Of a stretch of 14,236 nucleotides of DNA, positions 1-8,833 are shown piece after piece. How positions within the stretch are numbered: the first letter of the stretch is position 1; each line of letters starts with the position of its first letter. A program made the translations under genes and the position numbers. This DNA comes from Ichthyophonus hoferi (Eukaryota; Opisthokonta; Ichthyosporea; Ichthyophonida; Ichthyophonidae), in assembly GCA_002751075.1 (NCBI GenBank), contig NAOQ01000080.1, positions 138,370-152,605 on the forward strand. Direction: 5' to 3'. Under the pieces are notes generated by a model, which saw only the letters and a program-made list of their open reading frames with translations, was not told the origin of the DNA and made no database searches.

Positions 1-106
1 CAATAGTAGTAATAGTAATAGTAATAGTAATAGTGATAGTGATAGTGATAGTAATAGTAGTAGTAGTAGTAGTAATACTATTAGTTATAGTAATAGTAAT
101 AGCAAT
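1..106. repeat. TAG/TAA/TGA-type trinucleotide microsatellite
   Basis: Runs of AATAGT, GATAGT and AGT units fill about the first 106 bases and reach the left edge of the window, so the true length is unknown. It lies in the intron left of the first visible DDX24 exon and has no open coding signal. Interruptions such as AGTTATAG and AGCAAT show it is an imperfect array. Confidence 0.9.
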
Positions 107-362
107 ATACGTCATAAAGTGAGCATTAAATATATATATATTCTTATGGAAAAATGGCACATGACATACTCGCTTGATCGTGTATGTTCTCTCTAATCAC
201 CCTCTCCCATTGGCCGCATGTCACTGCCACACATTATATCATTGGATTGCTTCTTTGGCACCCTTTTCCTGACTTCCAATTACACCGTCATTAACTTCTC
301 AAGTCTGCCTTTTATGGACATATCTTTTTGTCAATCTCTGATACTATTGATTGGTCTAACAG
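1..362 (+). other. partial intron upstream of the first visible DDX24 exon
   Basis: I find no DDX24-like coding in this stretch. It ends with a clear acceptor: a T-rich stretch, then TCTAACAG at 355-362, which also contains a branch-point-like CTAAC. The open frame from 218 to 424 is off-frame relative to the helicase exon and has no coding character of its own. Confidence 0.7.
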
Positions 363-3300
363 GATCTGTACCTCTACTATTTGTTGATGCATTATCCTGG
401 ACGCACTGTTATTTTTGTGAATAGGTAGGTATACAGTAACCAGTAAGGTACTTCAAAGTAAGCGGGATAGGATATTGTGATTGATGCTTCGTGAGTTATC
501 CAATCAAAAATGATACCTTTGTTATCTTTGCTGCAGCCCATCCCTTTCCCTGCCAATAATAATATATTTTATCTATGTATATGTACGCCATGGAACCAAT
601 GAATATGCTTATATAGCTGCAAATCATGCAGTGAATACTATGTGTATATACATATACGTACTTGTATACATAAGCTCTTACTCAACCTCATTGGTCTATT
701 GCAATCTAATAATACTTATACTCTGTCCTTACCCAATTAGCATCGATTGTATACGTCATATCACGCCTTTACTTACCTTATTAGGCCTTGATCCCCTGCC
801 TCTCCACGCCAAGATGCAGCAACGTCAGCGTCTGAAAAATCTTGATAGGTAAATACTAGCCTACCTACTCTTCGCTCTCCTTTTTTCCATTTTCTCCTTA
901 TTCATTAATCTTCTTTATCCTTATTAGGTTTAAGGCGCGCCCACGTGGTGTTCTTATAGCAACAGATGTTGCTGCTAGAGGATTGGATATTCAAGGCATT
1001 GAGCACGTGGTTCACTACCAATTGCCACGCACCTCTGAGGTAAGTATGACGTATATGTATGTGCATGTGTATGTAGATGTGGAAACCAGCACGTAAATGT
1101 GTCTCTTTATATGTGCGTATATAGGCAAATAAACCCTTGATTAAACTGGTTTTTCAAAGGGAATATAGACATGCATGCACGGTGTGTTGTTATGAGTGCT
1201 AGATCGTAGGTAAATGATTGGACGCTAGTGGAGGGGAACGAGGTTTCTGACGATGGAGATTAATCATTGGTTACCAGATCATTTTATGATAGAAATGATT
1301 GTGTATAGACTATGTATATGTACATATGTAAATATATACTAACATATATTCATGTATATATAGTTATACGTTCATAGAAGTGGAAGAACCGCTCGCGCCA
1401 AGAAGGATGGTATCAGTCTTCTATTACTTGGTAAGCCAACACAGCACTATGTTTATGTATATAAGCATATATATACACTTATCTATATAAGTATACCCTC
1501 TTTTACCTCTACTCTATGTTTTATCTATATGTACTATGTCATGATACGTAATGTTATTATTGCATAACTAACCATCCAATCACCAGGTCCCGAAGACATG
1601 CCCAAATATAGAAAGATTTGCCACACACTCAAGAAAGGTACTATTCTCTATCTTATTAGAGTTATAATATTACCTATCCTTGATTGCTCATTAGTGGAGA
1701 ATTTTATGTATATGTATGTATGTATCTACATATAACCAATGATCTGACCTACGAGCTAGGTATAAAAATCTCAGCTAGTGATGGTATTAAATGATGAGTT
1801 GTCACGTGATTAATCATGTTAACTTGGTTTAGGAATTTGATTAGCTAATCCTAATCCATTACAACCAATCAGAGGAGGGCCTCAATTCCTTCCCTATCGA
1901 CATGTCGTATTTTCCCAACATCAAGAAGAGAGTTACCATGGTGATTATATCTTTTCTCCCTTTCTCTATTTACAGCATTTATTACTATTGGGATAGAGTG
2001 AGGAATGAAGAATTCCATATATGTACTAGGTACTGGTATTTAATATAATAAGTGCACCGGTGTATGTGTTTGGCCCGTACAATGGACATATATGGTATTT
2101 TTCTCCATCTTGCCCAGTAGTTAAAAGATTATCAAAATTTTAATTTCTATCGTTCTGTTTGCTATTCTTTATGTATTTCTTTATTGATGGTGTATGATAT
2201 TTATATCTGTTGACGATACTTGTAGTTGGACTGGATATCCTTATGTATATAATGCACTTTTTAACACTACTCGCTGATTCGCTGATGTGAGGTAAATAAT
2301 CTAGCCTGTGACGCTTTGGCTGTATATCTTTCCACATACTGCAATATGCATTTTGTGGTATTGAAAAACTATCTCTTCTATCTGCTCCCTCTTTTATTGG
2401 TCTGTGTTTCCTTCTTCAAATTAATATTGGTCGTGTTTTCGTATTGTCTTATCCGATTTGATTTGAAACTGTCCTTCAGGCCCGCAAGATTGATGCCATG
2501 GAGCATTCGCAACGCAAGGGTAAGAGCAGTAACGATTGGTTCCTGAAGGCTGCCGAGGAGATGGACATTGAAGTAGATGAGGGACTGTAAGTGCACGTGA
2601 ACACATGCATGCCTTTTCTTTTACACTCACAATCAACAGCATTTAATTGCTCTTAAACACCCAAGCATCTACTTGCTTTAAAGCACACTAATAGCTGTAT
2701 ATATACACATACTATGGTATACTATTGTGGAACAAAGTCACAAAATCTTAATTATTTGACCCCCACTATGGTTATAGGCTAGTTCCCGAAGCAGAGAGTA
2801 GGAAGGAAAAAGAACAAAACGCTGAGCTTCGTCAGGTAAGTTAGGAATGATTTTCTGTTTTTCCCTGATTTTGTTTTAATTTTGGAGTAAGGGTAAGAGA
2901 ACGATCCCGTGTTTCTTTGTTTTGAAAGGTAAGTAGGTATGTGTTAATATGGCGGTGATATGCTACAATTATTTATCCAGGGAGATATCTCATTAGGCCA
3001 AATGTTTTTCAGCATATTATTGCCTCCAGGGCTTCTGTTAAATTGATCCAATCATACTCCTAAGCATGTGACCCCATATTTGGTAATATATGGACTGACA
3101 TAATATATTTGTTGACTTGGATGCTGCTAAGTTTGGTTTTGCTTGATTAGATTGGGCTGGTGTACCGAGTTAATGATTCAATACAAAACTTTTCCCACAA
3201 CCTTTCCTCTATCAACTGAAAAGTATGGTGGCATTCATAGGATATCCATATGTTTTTGTGTAAAGGAGACAGAAGACTAGGCCAAGCCACACTGCGACGA

Positions 3301-3831
3301 AATAATTTATACCACATTTACCTGGTTTTTCCTTTTTAACCACTAACCTATGCGATGTTGGTAATCAGATGCGAGACCGTCTATTGGCAATGCTTAAAGA
3401 ACCACTAATGCCTCAGGGCATGTCTACACGGTACATTACCTCAACACCAATTCCTGACCTCTCTCTCCGTCTTACTCATAGTAAAGCTGGAGGTGTGTAT
3501 GCTCTTTCTCTCTTTCTCTCTACCTATCTTTCTTGAATCTCTGGTCCGTATGTATTTCCTCATTCCCGGTATCGCCTTCATATTATATATAGCATAGTAC
3601 GCTTTACTCTTATATATGATATTGCTTATATATACATACGTACATATGTACATATATATGCAGAACTATACTCACACACTTGTACACCCAGCCGGCATGC
3701 CCCTACTGCCCCATGAACAGACTCTTGATTCAGCTGTGCAGGCGATCAACCCTGCAAAGAAGATTGCCACTAACCTGGGCAAGAATAAGAAGAGGAGGGT
3801 AGAGAGAAAGGCGGAGAAAAAGAAGAACTAA
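363..3831 (+). CDS. DDX24: DEAD-box ATP-dependent RNA helicase, DDX24/Mak5 family (3' part, ten exons)
   Basis: The exons are 363-424, 741-848, 928-1039, 1364-1430, 1587-1637, 1873-1940, 2480-2586, 2778-2835, 3369-3492 and 3692-3831 (TAA). All junctions are GT-AG, join in phase and give about 298 residues. Visible motifs, numbered within this piece, are motif IV TVIFVNS (15-21), the Q..R motif in [12 protein letters not shown] (47-58), motif [11 protein letters not shown] (68-77) and motif [10 protein letters not shown] (98-105). A charged C-terminal extension follows, ending in a lysine/arginine-rich tail ([16 protein letters not shown]) that could serve in nucleolar targeting or RNA binding. 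The runs [17 protein letters not shown] and [14 protein letters not shown] match my memory of DDX24 and yeast Mak5. Known members act in the nucleolus in 60S ribosome assembly and rRNA processing. Motifs I, II and III are outside the window. The last junction has a second in-phase reading (3494 to 3664). Confidence 0.94.
425..740 (+). other. DDX24 intron
   Basis: The intron begins with GTAGGT and ends with CCCAATTAG. It splits the serine codon just after motif IV (AG|C). It holds a short TATACATATACGTA-type alternating tract near 645-670 and no other feature I can see. An earlier reading that starts the next exon at 785 would drop the conserved IDCIRH segment and was not used. Confidence 0.85.
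1040..1363 (+). other. DDX24 intron between motifs V and VI
   Basis: The donor is GAG|GTAAGT, a strong match to consensus. The acceptor is ATATATATAG, with a branch-point-like TACTAAC at about 1337-1343. It contains two TATG/CATA-type tracts (about 1050-1080 and 1310-1360). No small RNA gene was recognised. Confidence 0.85.
1941..2479 (+). other. DDX24 intron (539 bases)
   Basis: The donor ATG|GTGATT is weak, but the phase fits, and the acceptor CTGTCCTTCAG is strong. The short open frames on both strands here (2140-2642) are low-complexity or shadows of the exon at 2480-2586. I see nothing else. Confidence 0.8.
2836..3368 (+). other. DDX24 intron (533 bases)
   Basis: The donor is CAG|GTAAGT and the acceptor TGGTAATCAG. 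I looked for C/D or H/ACA snoRNA boxes, because host genes for ribosome-assembly proteins often carry them, and found no convincing pair. Nothing else is recognised. Confidence 0.75.
3493..3691 (+). other. last DDX24 intron, with two in-phase splice choices
   Basis: Choice A joins 3492 (GAG|GTGTGT) to 3692 (CACCCAG|CC). It has a TACTCAC-like branch site about 20 bases before the acceptor and a C/T-richer tract. Choice B joins 3494 (GGT|GTGTAT) to 3664 (TATGCAG|AAC) and adds about ten residues ([10 protein letters not shown] region). Both keep the frame into the lysine-rich tail. I prefer A for its better donor and branch site, but B uses the first AG. Confidence 0.55.
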
Positions 3832-4103
3832 GACTGGATGGCTACCTTGTCTGTACACGTGTGTTGATACGTCACTAGATCATAATATTTAGAATATGCC
3901 AACTTTATTTACTAAGAAAAAGATTGCCAATATGAATTGGAACGATATGTAATGGCATATCTATGACAGGCTATATCTCGAAGGAATAGTTGTCACAAGA
4001 GATGAATGTCATACGGTATATATAGTTCCAGATAGAATAGATCTTTTGTTTTGGTATGGAAATATTGTGTACGAAATATGGGTGTCCTGGTATTGGTGCT
4101 TGT
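3832..4103. other. tail-to-tail spacer and probable 3' untranslated regions
   Basis: This 272-base stretch separates the DDX24 stop from the proposed stop of the minus-strand gene. I see no canonical AATAAA for DDX24 on the plus strand until 4721. Either a variant signal is used closer in, or the DDX24 3' end runs antisense into its neighbour. Confidence 0.5.
3904..3909 (-). terminator. candidate poly(A) signal AATAAA for the minus-strand gene
   Basis: The plus strand reads TTTATT, so the minus strand carries a canonical AATAAA about 195 bases past the proposed minus-strand stop at 4104. In AT-rich DNA the hexamer is common by chance, so its weight comes from its position only. Confidence 0.35.
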
Positions 4104-4273
4104 CTATTGAGATTCAAAACTACCAATAGAACTGTCCAACGAATAACGGATTTTATTCAGACTATTATATTGGTCCAGGAAACACCATCTGAAGATGATG
4201 GCTGTCCAATCAGATGCTGGGTAGAGATCTGGTAGATCACTAATATATTTGATAAAACACACTACTGGGGCTT
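4104..4273 (-). CDS. probable last exon of the minus-strand gene
   Basis: After the acceptor AATTGTCAG, an open frame of 55 codons runs to TAG at 4106-4104. The residues include CFIKYISDLPDLYPASDW and IIFRWCFLDQYNSLNKIRY, which read like a folded, tryptophan-containing domain rather than low-complexity sequence. It needs an upstream exon ending in phase 1, which I could not place. On the plus strand the same bases give a shorter frame (ETPSEDDGCPIRCW), so strand is not fully certain. Confidence 0.4.
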
Positions 4274-7200
4274 CTGACAATTAATTCGCAATATATTTGT
4301 ATAGATTATTCCCATCTATCTAAATAATTTCGTACGATATTTTCATGTTACATGCATAATAGTCAGCATTGTATATGTATATATAAAATAATATGTCATA
4401 ATGTGCATACAAGTCAATCTGCTAACCCAACTCCGGGTAATCTATATATTTTTAGATGGAATTTGTGTAGAATTAATTTTATAGTTTATGGGTTAATGAG
4501 GTTGAGTTCCTAATTACTAGATATAAATTTTGTACGGAAATAAGACCTCGACACTTAAATGTCATGTTTTCAATGCTGTTATATCATTGATAGTTGTTGA
4601 AGGAAGAAAAACCAAATGGCACTGTACATTCAACACAGTGTGATCCTGGCTCTCATTATTTTCATGTAACTTCTTTCTGATTTGAGATTGACAGAAATAT
4701 CTTCAATCATATTTATGTTGAATAAAAGTTCAAATTATTCCAATTTCTGAAAATGTATTGATATGCTCATTAAATAATCTGAACAAATGCTATTGCCCTA
4801 ATTAACTGTGGCTAATGAGTAGACTGAAAAATAATTTATTCTAATAGAATATATATAAAAAGTTTAGGTATACTTTATCAGTTAACGAGGTTGGTATCTT
4901 AATTTATATATAATGTTTTAAACCAAGACCTCGGCGCTGAGATGCTAAAAAAAATAAGAATGGTAAGCGAATAGATATTATTCATTCGAGATGTAATTTT
5001 TCTATTAAAAACCATCTTTGACAGCTAATAGCATCCTCTTGTTACATTTTATGGTCCTAGTGAATGTTTCTAAATACTGACCTATGATTTGGAATATATT
5101 TTCACTAGTAGTAATTAAATCATTGGTGACAATAATAAAACTTGGGTCCGTCAGAAACCCTTAAAATAAAAAATAAAAAATGATTTTTTTCTTCATAAAG
5201 AGTTTATAATGAGCTATGTCCTATGGTGTTTGGAGAGGGCATTGGTTCTGATAATTGTGAGAAAAGCCTGCCGTGATTTTAGCACACCTATGTATATGGT
5301 TGATATAATGAGACAAAAATTATGTGACATCAAATTATTAAAAAATATGGATAGTATATTACAGTAGCCATGTAGGAGAATTTGTATACATTTACAAGGA
5401 AGTTGTTTATTTGGTATGGTAATAATATTATCAGGCCAGTAATGAATATAAATGTAAAATAAAAACACATTTTTAATATAGCATTCCTGCAATTTTTATT
5501 TTTATTGTGCAGAAATTGATGACTTAGAGATAAACGAAGGCAAGATTGATATCAACCGTAATTTATCCAATTTGATAATTTGTGTAATTATTTTACGCAC
5601 AAGTATTTTTTTAGAATAATAACTCCTAACTTTATGCTTTTTGCTACTAATAAGAATAATTTATAAATTATATTTTATACACATTCCTTTAAGATAATAG
5701 GTTATTATGGAGTATTATCATTTCCCCCATTAATAGGTTCATTATGTTTTTGTTATTTATAACTTTATCGCCTTCATGAGAAGATCAAATCATGGTTAGG
5801 AAGGTTTCGATTATAATTGGCAATATAATCCTTGATTAAGAAATTAATATTTATAATATTTCACTGGAACATAATAATTTGAGTGTGTAGTACAAGCTTC
5901 GGCATAATTTCTTTAATGGTTTACACTACACACCCATTTTATTGGAGGAATGGGCTGAACAACAGATTTTTTTGGAGTAATCAAGTCTTGATTGACTTGA
6001 TTTTTATGATTACTAGATGTGATAACCTTTTCAAAGAAATGATAGTATTTATGAGGTTCAAGAGCTTTTCCAATAGCTTAATGTCGCTGGATGGAAACCT
6101 GGCCTATCAAATATAAACTCTCTTGACTAATTTATTATAAAAATATAATTTGGAAATTGAGGAGTCTAATGGCCAGTACGTAAAAATATTCTTTAATATT
6201 TTAAAGCAATTGAAACATATATACCTTTTAAAAAACTTGGTAAGATATACTAGAATTCTGAAAATAAAATATGCATTGTTAACTGTATGTCTTTACCTTA
6301 CATGTACAATATTTTACAATGAAATCAGTAGGATAGTTCACATGATAAGATATTCTATTAACTGAATGCTCTATATTAGTTACACTTTTACTTAACTTCA
6401 AAACCAAATTATGCCTATGGAAAACCAGCATCCAATTCACAGACAAGGTAATTAGTGAGAGTAAGGGATCAATTCAGTTAGACCCGCTTTACATATAATT
6501 TCCTCAAGCATCCAAAGTTGAACACTTGTAATATATATTACATATGTATATAGCTGGGCATTTCCAAATAATTTATACTTTTTTTGCATCTTGGTTTAAT
6601 AACACGGGTATTCCTTTGTTTCATGTTATTTTCAATGCTTACCATACATTTCTTATTTGGTTTTAACGTTCTGCAATTAAATATTACCCTCATCGACTTG
6701 TTTAAATTATGGTTTTAAAAACGGATATAATCTCATTTAATTATAAACATTTGACTAATGTCTCGGTCATTTCACATGAAAAATACTAGAGTTATGAGGA
6801 ACTTATCTATCAGTCTATAAATTTTTAATACATCCCTTAATATTTTGCTAGCAAAAAGAAAGAATTAAAACCGATATTACAATGTTATACTAATACACTG
6901 TACTACGGTATAGTTAAATATGCTTCATTGTTCTTTATGAATTAATAGATGTAGTACGAGTCAGTCATTTTACTATTCATGTATTGTGTTAAGACATAAA
7001 TGGGTATATTTAAATTTATAATTATAATTTATTACTTTTTATTTTCAATTACAGGATCAAAAACCACCTGAACACAGATACTCACTTTTGATTTCAGCTC
7101 GCGTAATAATTATCTAACCCAAGTTCAGGATGGCAGCTGATTGTTACATGCAAAGATTTTAGGATAAAAACAGTACAGCCTTTATTCGATATCGCTACAT

Positions 7201-8756
7201 AATCAAGTTCTCAATATAACTTACAGAACTTCTGTATATTCTTTAAATATGGCATTTTATGCATAGAACACTTCAGAACCCAGTATCAAATAATTAGCTA
7301 TGTGCAACTAGATCAGATCAAGTGATTATTACTACCGCTGACCCACCAAAATTAATTACTAAACGATATTTAATTGAAGATCCTGAAAACTGAGGGCAAG
7401 TCGCTAGAACTACCACAGATTCTCAACCACTATAAAAGTTAGACTGCCCTGTTGTAAAGTTTTCAGTATTGGCTGCTGTCTTAGCATGATATTCTACCTA
7501 GTGTATATTAGTTATACAGTGACTTTTATATAATGGATAATTAGAGGAATGCATGTATTTTATTAAAGGAACTCAAATGAGACGTTTGCAAGAGGTACGG
7601 CCAGTTTTATATATTATTACTAATGCAAATTTACTGGGGGTAATATAGAATAATATCAGCTCGAAGCTAATACTCAGACCCGGAATATACATGGAATTAC
7701 AGGGACGTTATACAAGGCTACGACTTTTTAATTAAAATTTTGTTTAGTTACTATACAATGCAATAAAGACATTAATGTACTTCAATCCGTGTCTTTGTCA
7801 TATAGTACTGTGCATTATGGGACCAAGTATTACCCGATTGTGATCTATAATAGATCATTGGTCTAATGGCACTATTTCATTTGTAGCATATCTAACGTGT
7901 TTTGGGATGTTGCATGAAGCAAGCGATCTGGAGTCTGAACACTGATAAAAAATATACATTTCCATTTAATTTTAATCTTTAGGAAAGCTCTATTAATTAG
8001 GTCCAATGTTGCTCATATCTATGACGCATATCTTAGCATATAGAGTACCTTTTAAATCTGACTTTGACAGGATCTATAAAAACATTTACAATACTAAATT
8101 AGGTAAAATAAGCAACTCAATTTTGCAGAACAGCTTTATACTGCAATTGTGGCTTAACGATTGAAACATAATAGCGAAAACACCCACCTCTATGCAGCTT
8201 AACATGACAAACAAAAGCCAAGATTTACCTTCAACATTTATACGTCTCTTATGGTTAATTGGCATTTCCAACCCTCTATCACTACTTCCATTTTCCGCGG
8301 AAGCTTAAGAGAAGCTTAAGGGAACTTTAGAGCATCTCATTCCCTTCTGTTTTAAGTATTACAAGAGGAGAATAAATATTTTAGTGAAAAACTTCAATTG
8401 CTTCACCAATTTACTTTTTTTTTTTGTAGAAAGCATAACAGTGAGGGCTTGAACAAGCGTTTTTCTAAATAATATTCTTCTTCTTTATATTATGCTCTAA
8501 GGTGCCACTTCCATACCCATCTCTTCCCAGGCAGAACTTTTTCGTGCACTTCAGCTGTAATCTTAAAGTATAGACAGATACGGGAAATTTTGCTCTCCTC
8601 TGATACTCTTGACAGTGATTGTGTATTTTGAATTTTAAGCGGGAAATGTATTGCGATATTATTAATTCTTAGTAGTGATTGGGCAACAATTGTAGTTTGT
8701 TTATTCCAAATGTCATCATGTGAAGTCCAATAAATACGAATTACTTCTACTTCCAT
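4104..8756 (-). CDS. provisional multi-exon gene, helix-rich protein of unknown family
   Basis: Minus-strand exons that join in phase, from the ATG: 8756-8517, 8464-8440, 8303-8229, 8073-8049, 7941-7897, 6847-6776, 6670-6643, 6553-6493, 6282-6225, 6086-6014 and 5954-5934. A likely last exon is 4273-4104. The first exon gives 80 residues (starting MEVEVIRIYWTSHDD) and is richer in G+C than its surroundings. Later exons give short segments such as INHKRRINVEDPVKVRFKS (formed across two junctions), KILRDVLKIYRLIDKFL and DIKLLEKLLNLINTII, which look like amphipathic helices. Good acceptors include TTTTTATAG, TTTTTTATCAG, TTCTTTTTGCTAG and TTTCCATCCAG. Weak points are the acceptor of 8464, the acceptor of 6282, and the missing exon or exons between 5933 and 4274. 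I do not recognise the family. A helical-repeat protein is a guess. Individual exons could be wrong because AT-rich DNA offers many short open frames. Confidence 0.4.
4492..4563. repeat. hairpin repeat, copy A
   Basis: It shares GTTAAYGAGGTTG at its left end and AAGACCTCGRCRCTKARATG at its right end with the copy at 4881-4945, in the same orientation. The left GAGGT and right ACCTC arms are inverted, so each copy can fold into a stem around an AT-rich loop. It resembles a worn short non-autonomous DNA transposon, but no target duplication is visible. Confidence 0.5.
4881..4945. repeat. hairpin repeat, copy B
   Basis: This is the second diverged copy of the element at 4492-4563. The left arm CGAGGTTGGT pairs with the right arm ACCAAGACCTCG, with two bulged bases. 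It is followed by an A-run (AAAAAAAATAAG). Alternatively A and B could be the two ends of one element of about 450 bases. Confidence 0.5.
5979..6002. repeat. short perfect inverted repeat
   Basis: AATCAAGTC at 5979-5987 pairs perfectly with GACTTGATT at 5994-6002 around a six-base loop. Outer bases (AGT and ACT) could extend the stem past an insertion. It falls in the small proposed intron between exons 6086-6014 and 5954-5934. Its function is unknown and it may be chance in AT-rich DNA. Confidence 0.5.
6848..7896 (-). other. long proposed intron of the minus-strand gene
   Basis: The donor is ACAC|GTTAGA and the acceptor TTCTTTCTTTTTGCTAG, on the minus strand. It contains exon-like pieces on both strands near 7055-7126: the plus strand has a strong acceptor (TTTTCAATTACAG), and the minus strand has a GTGAGT donor at 7085-7080. 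Neither could be joined in phase, so none is annotated. If the exon at 7941 instead ran to the in-frame TAG at 7874-7872, the minus gene would end here and be only about 140 residues long. Confidence 0.35.
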
Positions 8757-8833
8757 GCGCTAGCTAGTGAATATAAGAGTATGCACATATATTTAAACTG
8801 TATATATAAATCACAACCCTGCCTAGCATTCAT
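8757..8833. promoter_or_regulatory. candidate two-way promoter between divergent genes
   Basis: Only 77 bases separate the ATG of the minus-strand gene (8756) from the ATG of the coiled-coil gene (8834). The stretch is AT-rich and contains TATATATAAA at 8801-8810 and ATATTTAAA at about 8789-8797. In-frame stops sit just upstream of both start codons. The start sites themselves are not visible, and either gene might have an additional upstream non-coding exon. Confidence 0.4.

Larger units (their letters stand above)
4274..5933 (-). other. unresolved intron/exon stretch of the minus-strand gene
   Basis: This very AT-rich stretch holds the two hairpin repeats and several minus-strand pieces that could be exons. 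One is about 4685-4640 after the acceptor CTCAAATCAG, with KKLHENNESQDH. Another is about 5645-5595 after TTCTTATTAG, with KKHKVRSYYSKK. None joins both neighbours in phase, so no exon is claimed. AATAAA on the plus strand occurs at 4721-4726 and 5134-5139. Confidence 0.3.

Noticed and set aside
218-424. Plus-strand open frame overlapping the first DDX24 exon
   Set aside because: It is in the wrong frame. The helicase frame ([11 protein letters not shown]) is in register only from 363 and matches the family.
1638-1872. C-box-like AATGATGAG in a DDX24 intron, possible snoRNA
   Set aside because: There is no D box downstream before the acceptor and no closing stem.
2316-2642. Open frames on both strands around the exon at 2480-2586
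   Set aside because: They are shadows. The exon's own frame continues the helicase tail in phase with its neighbours.
5214-5492. Minus-strand open frame of 92 codons
   Set aside because: The upstream half is low-complexity. The end part (VLKSRQAFLTIIRTN) looks coding, but it has no GT donor before its stop and would end the gene early, so it is not claimed.
5883-6365. Two plus-strand open frames of 77 and 71 codons
   Set aside because: They lie opposite the minus-strand exons 6086-6014 and 6282-6225, and helix-coding sequence often leaves the opposite strand open. They have no splice or start context of their own.
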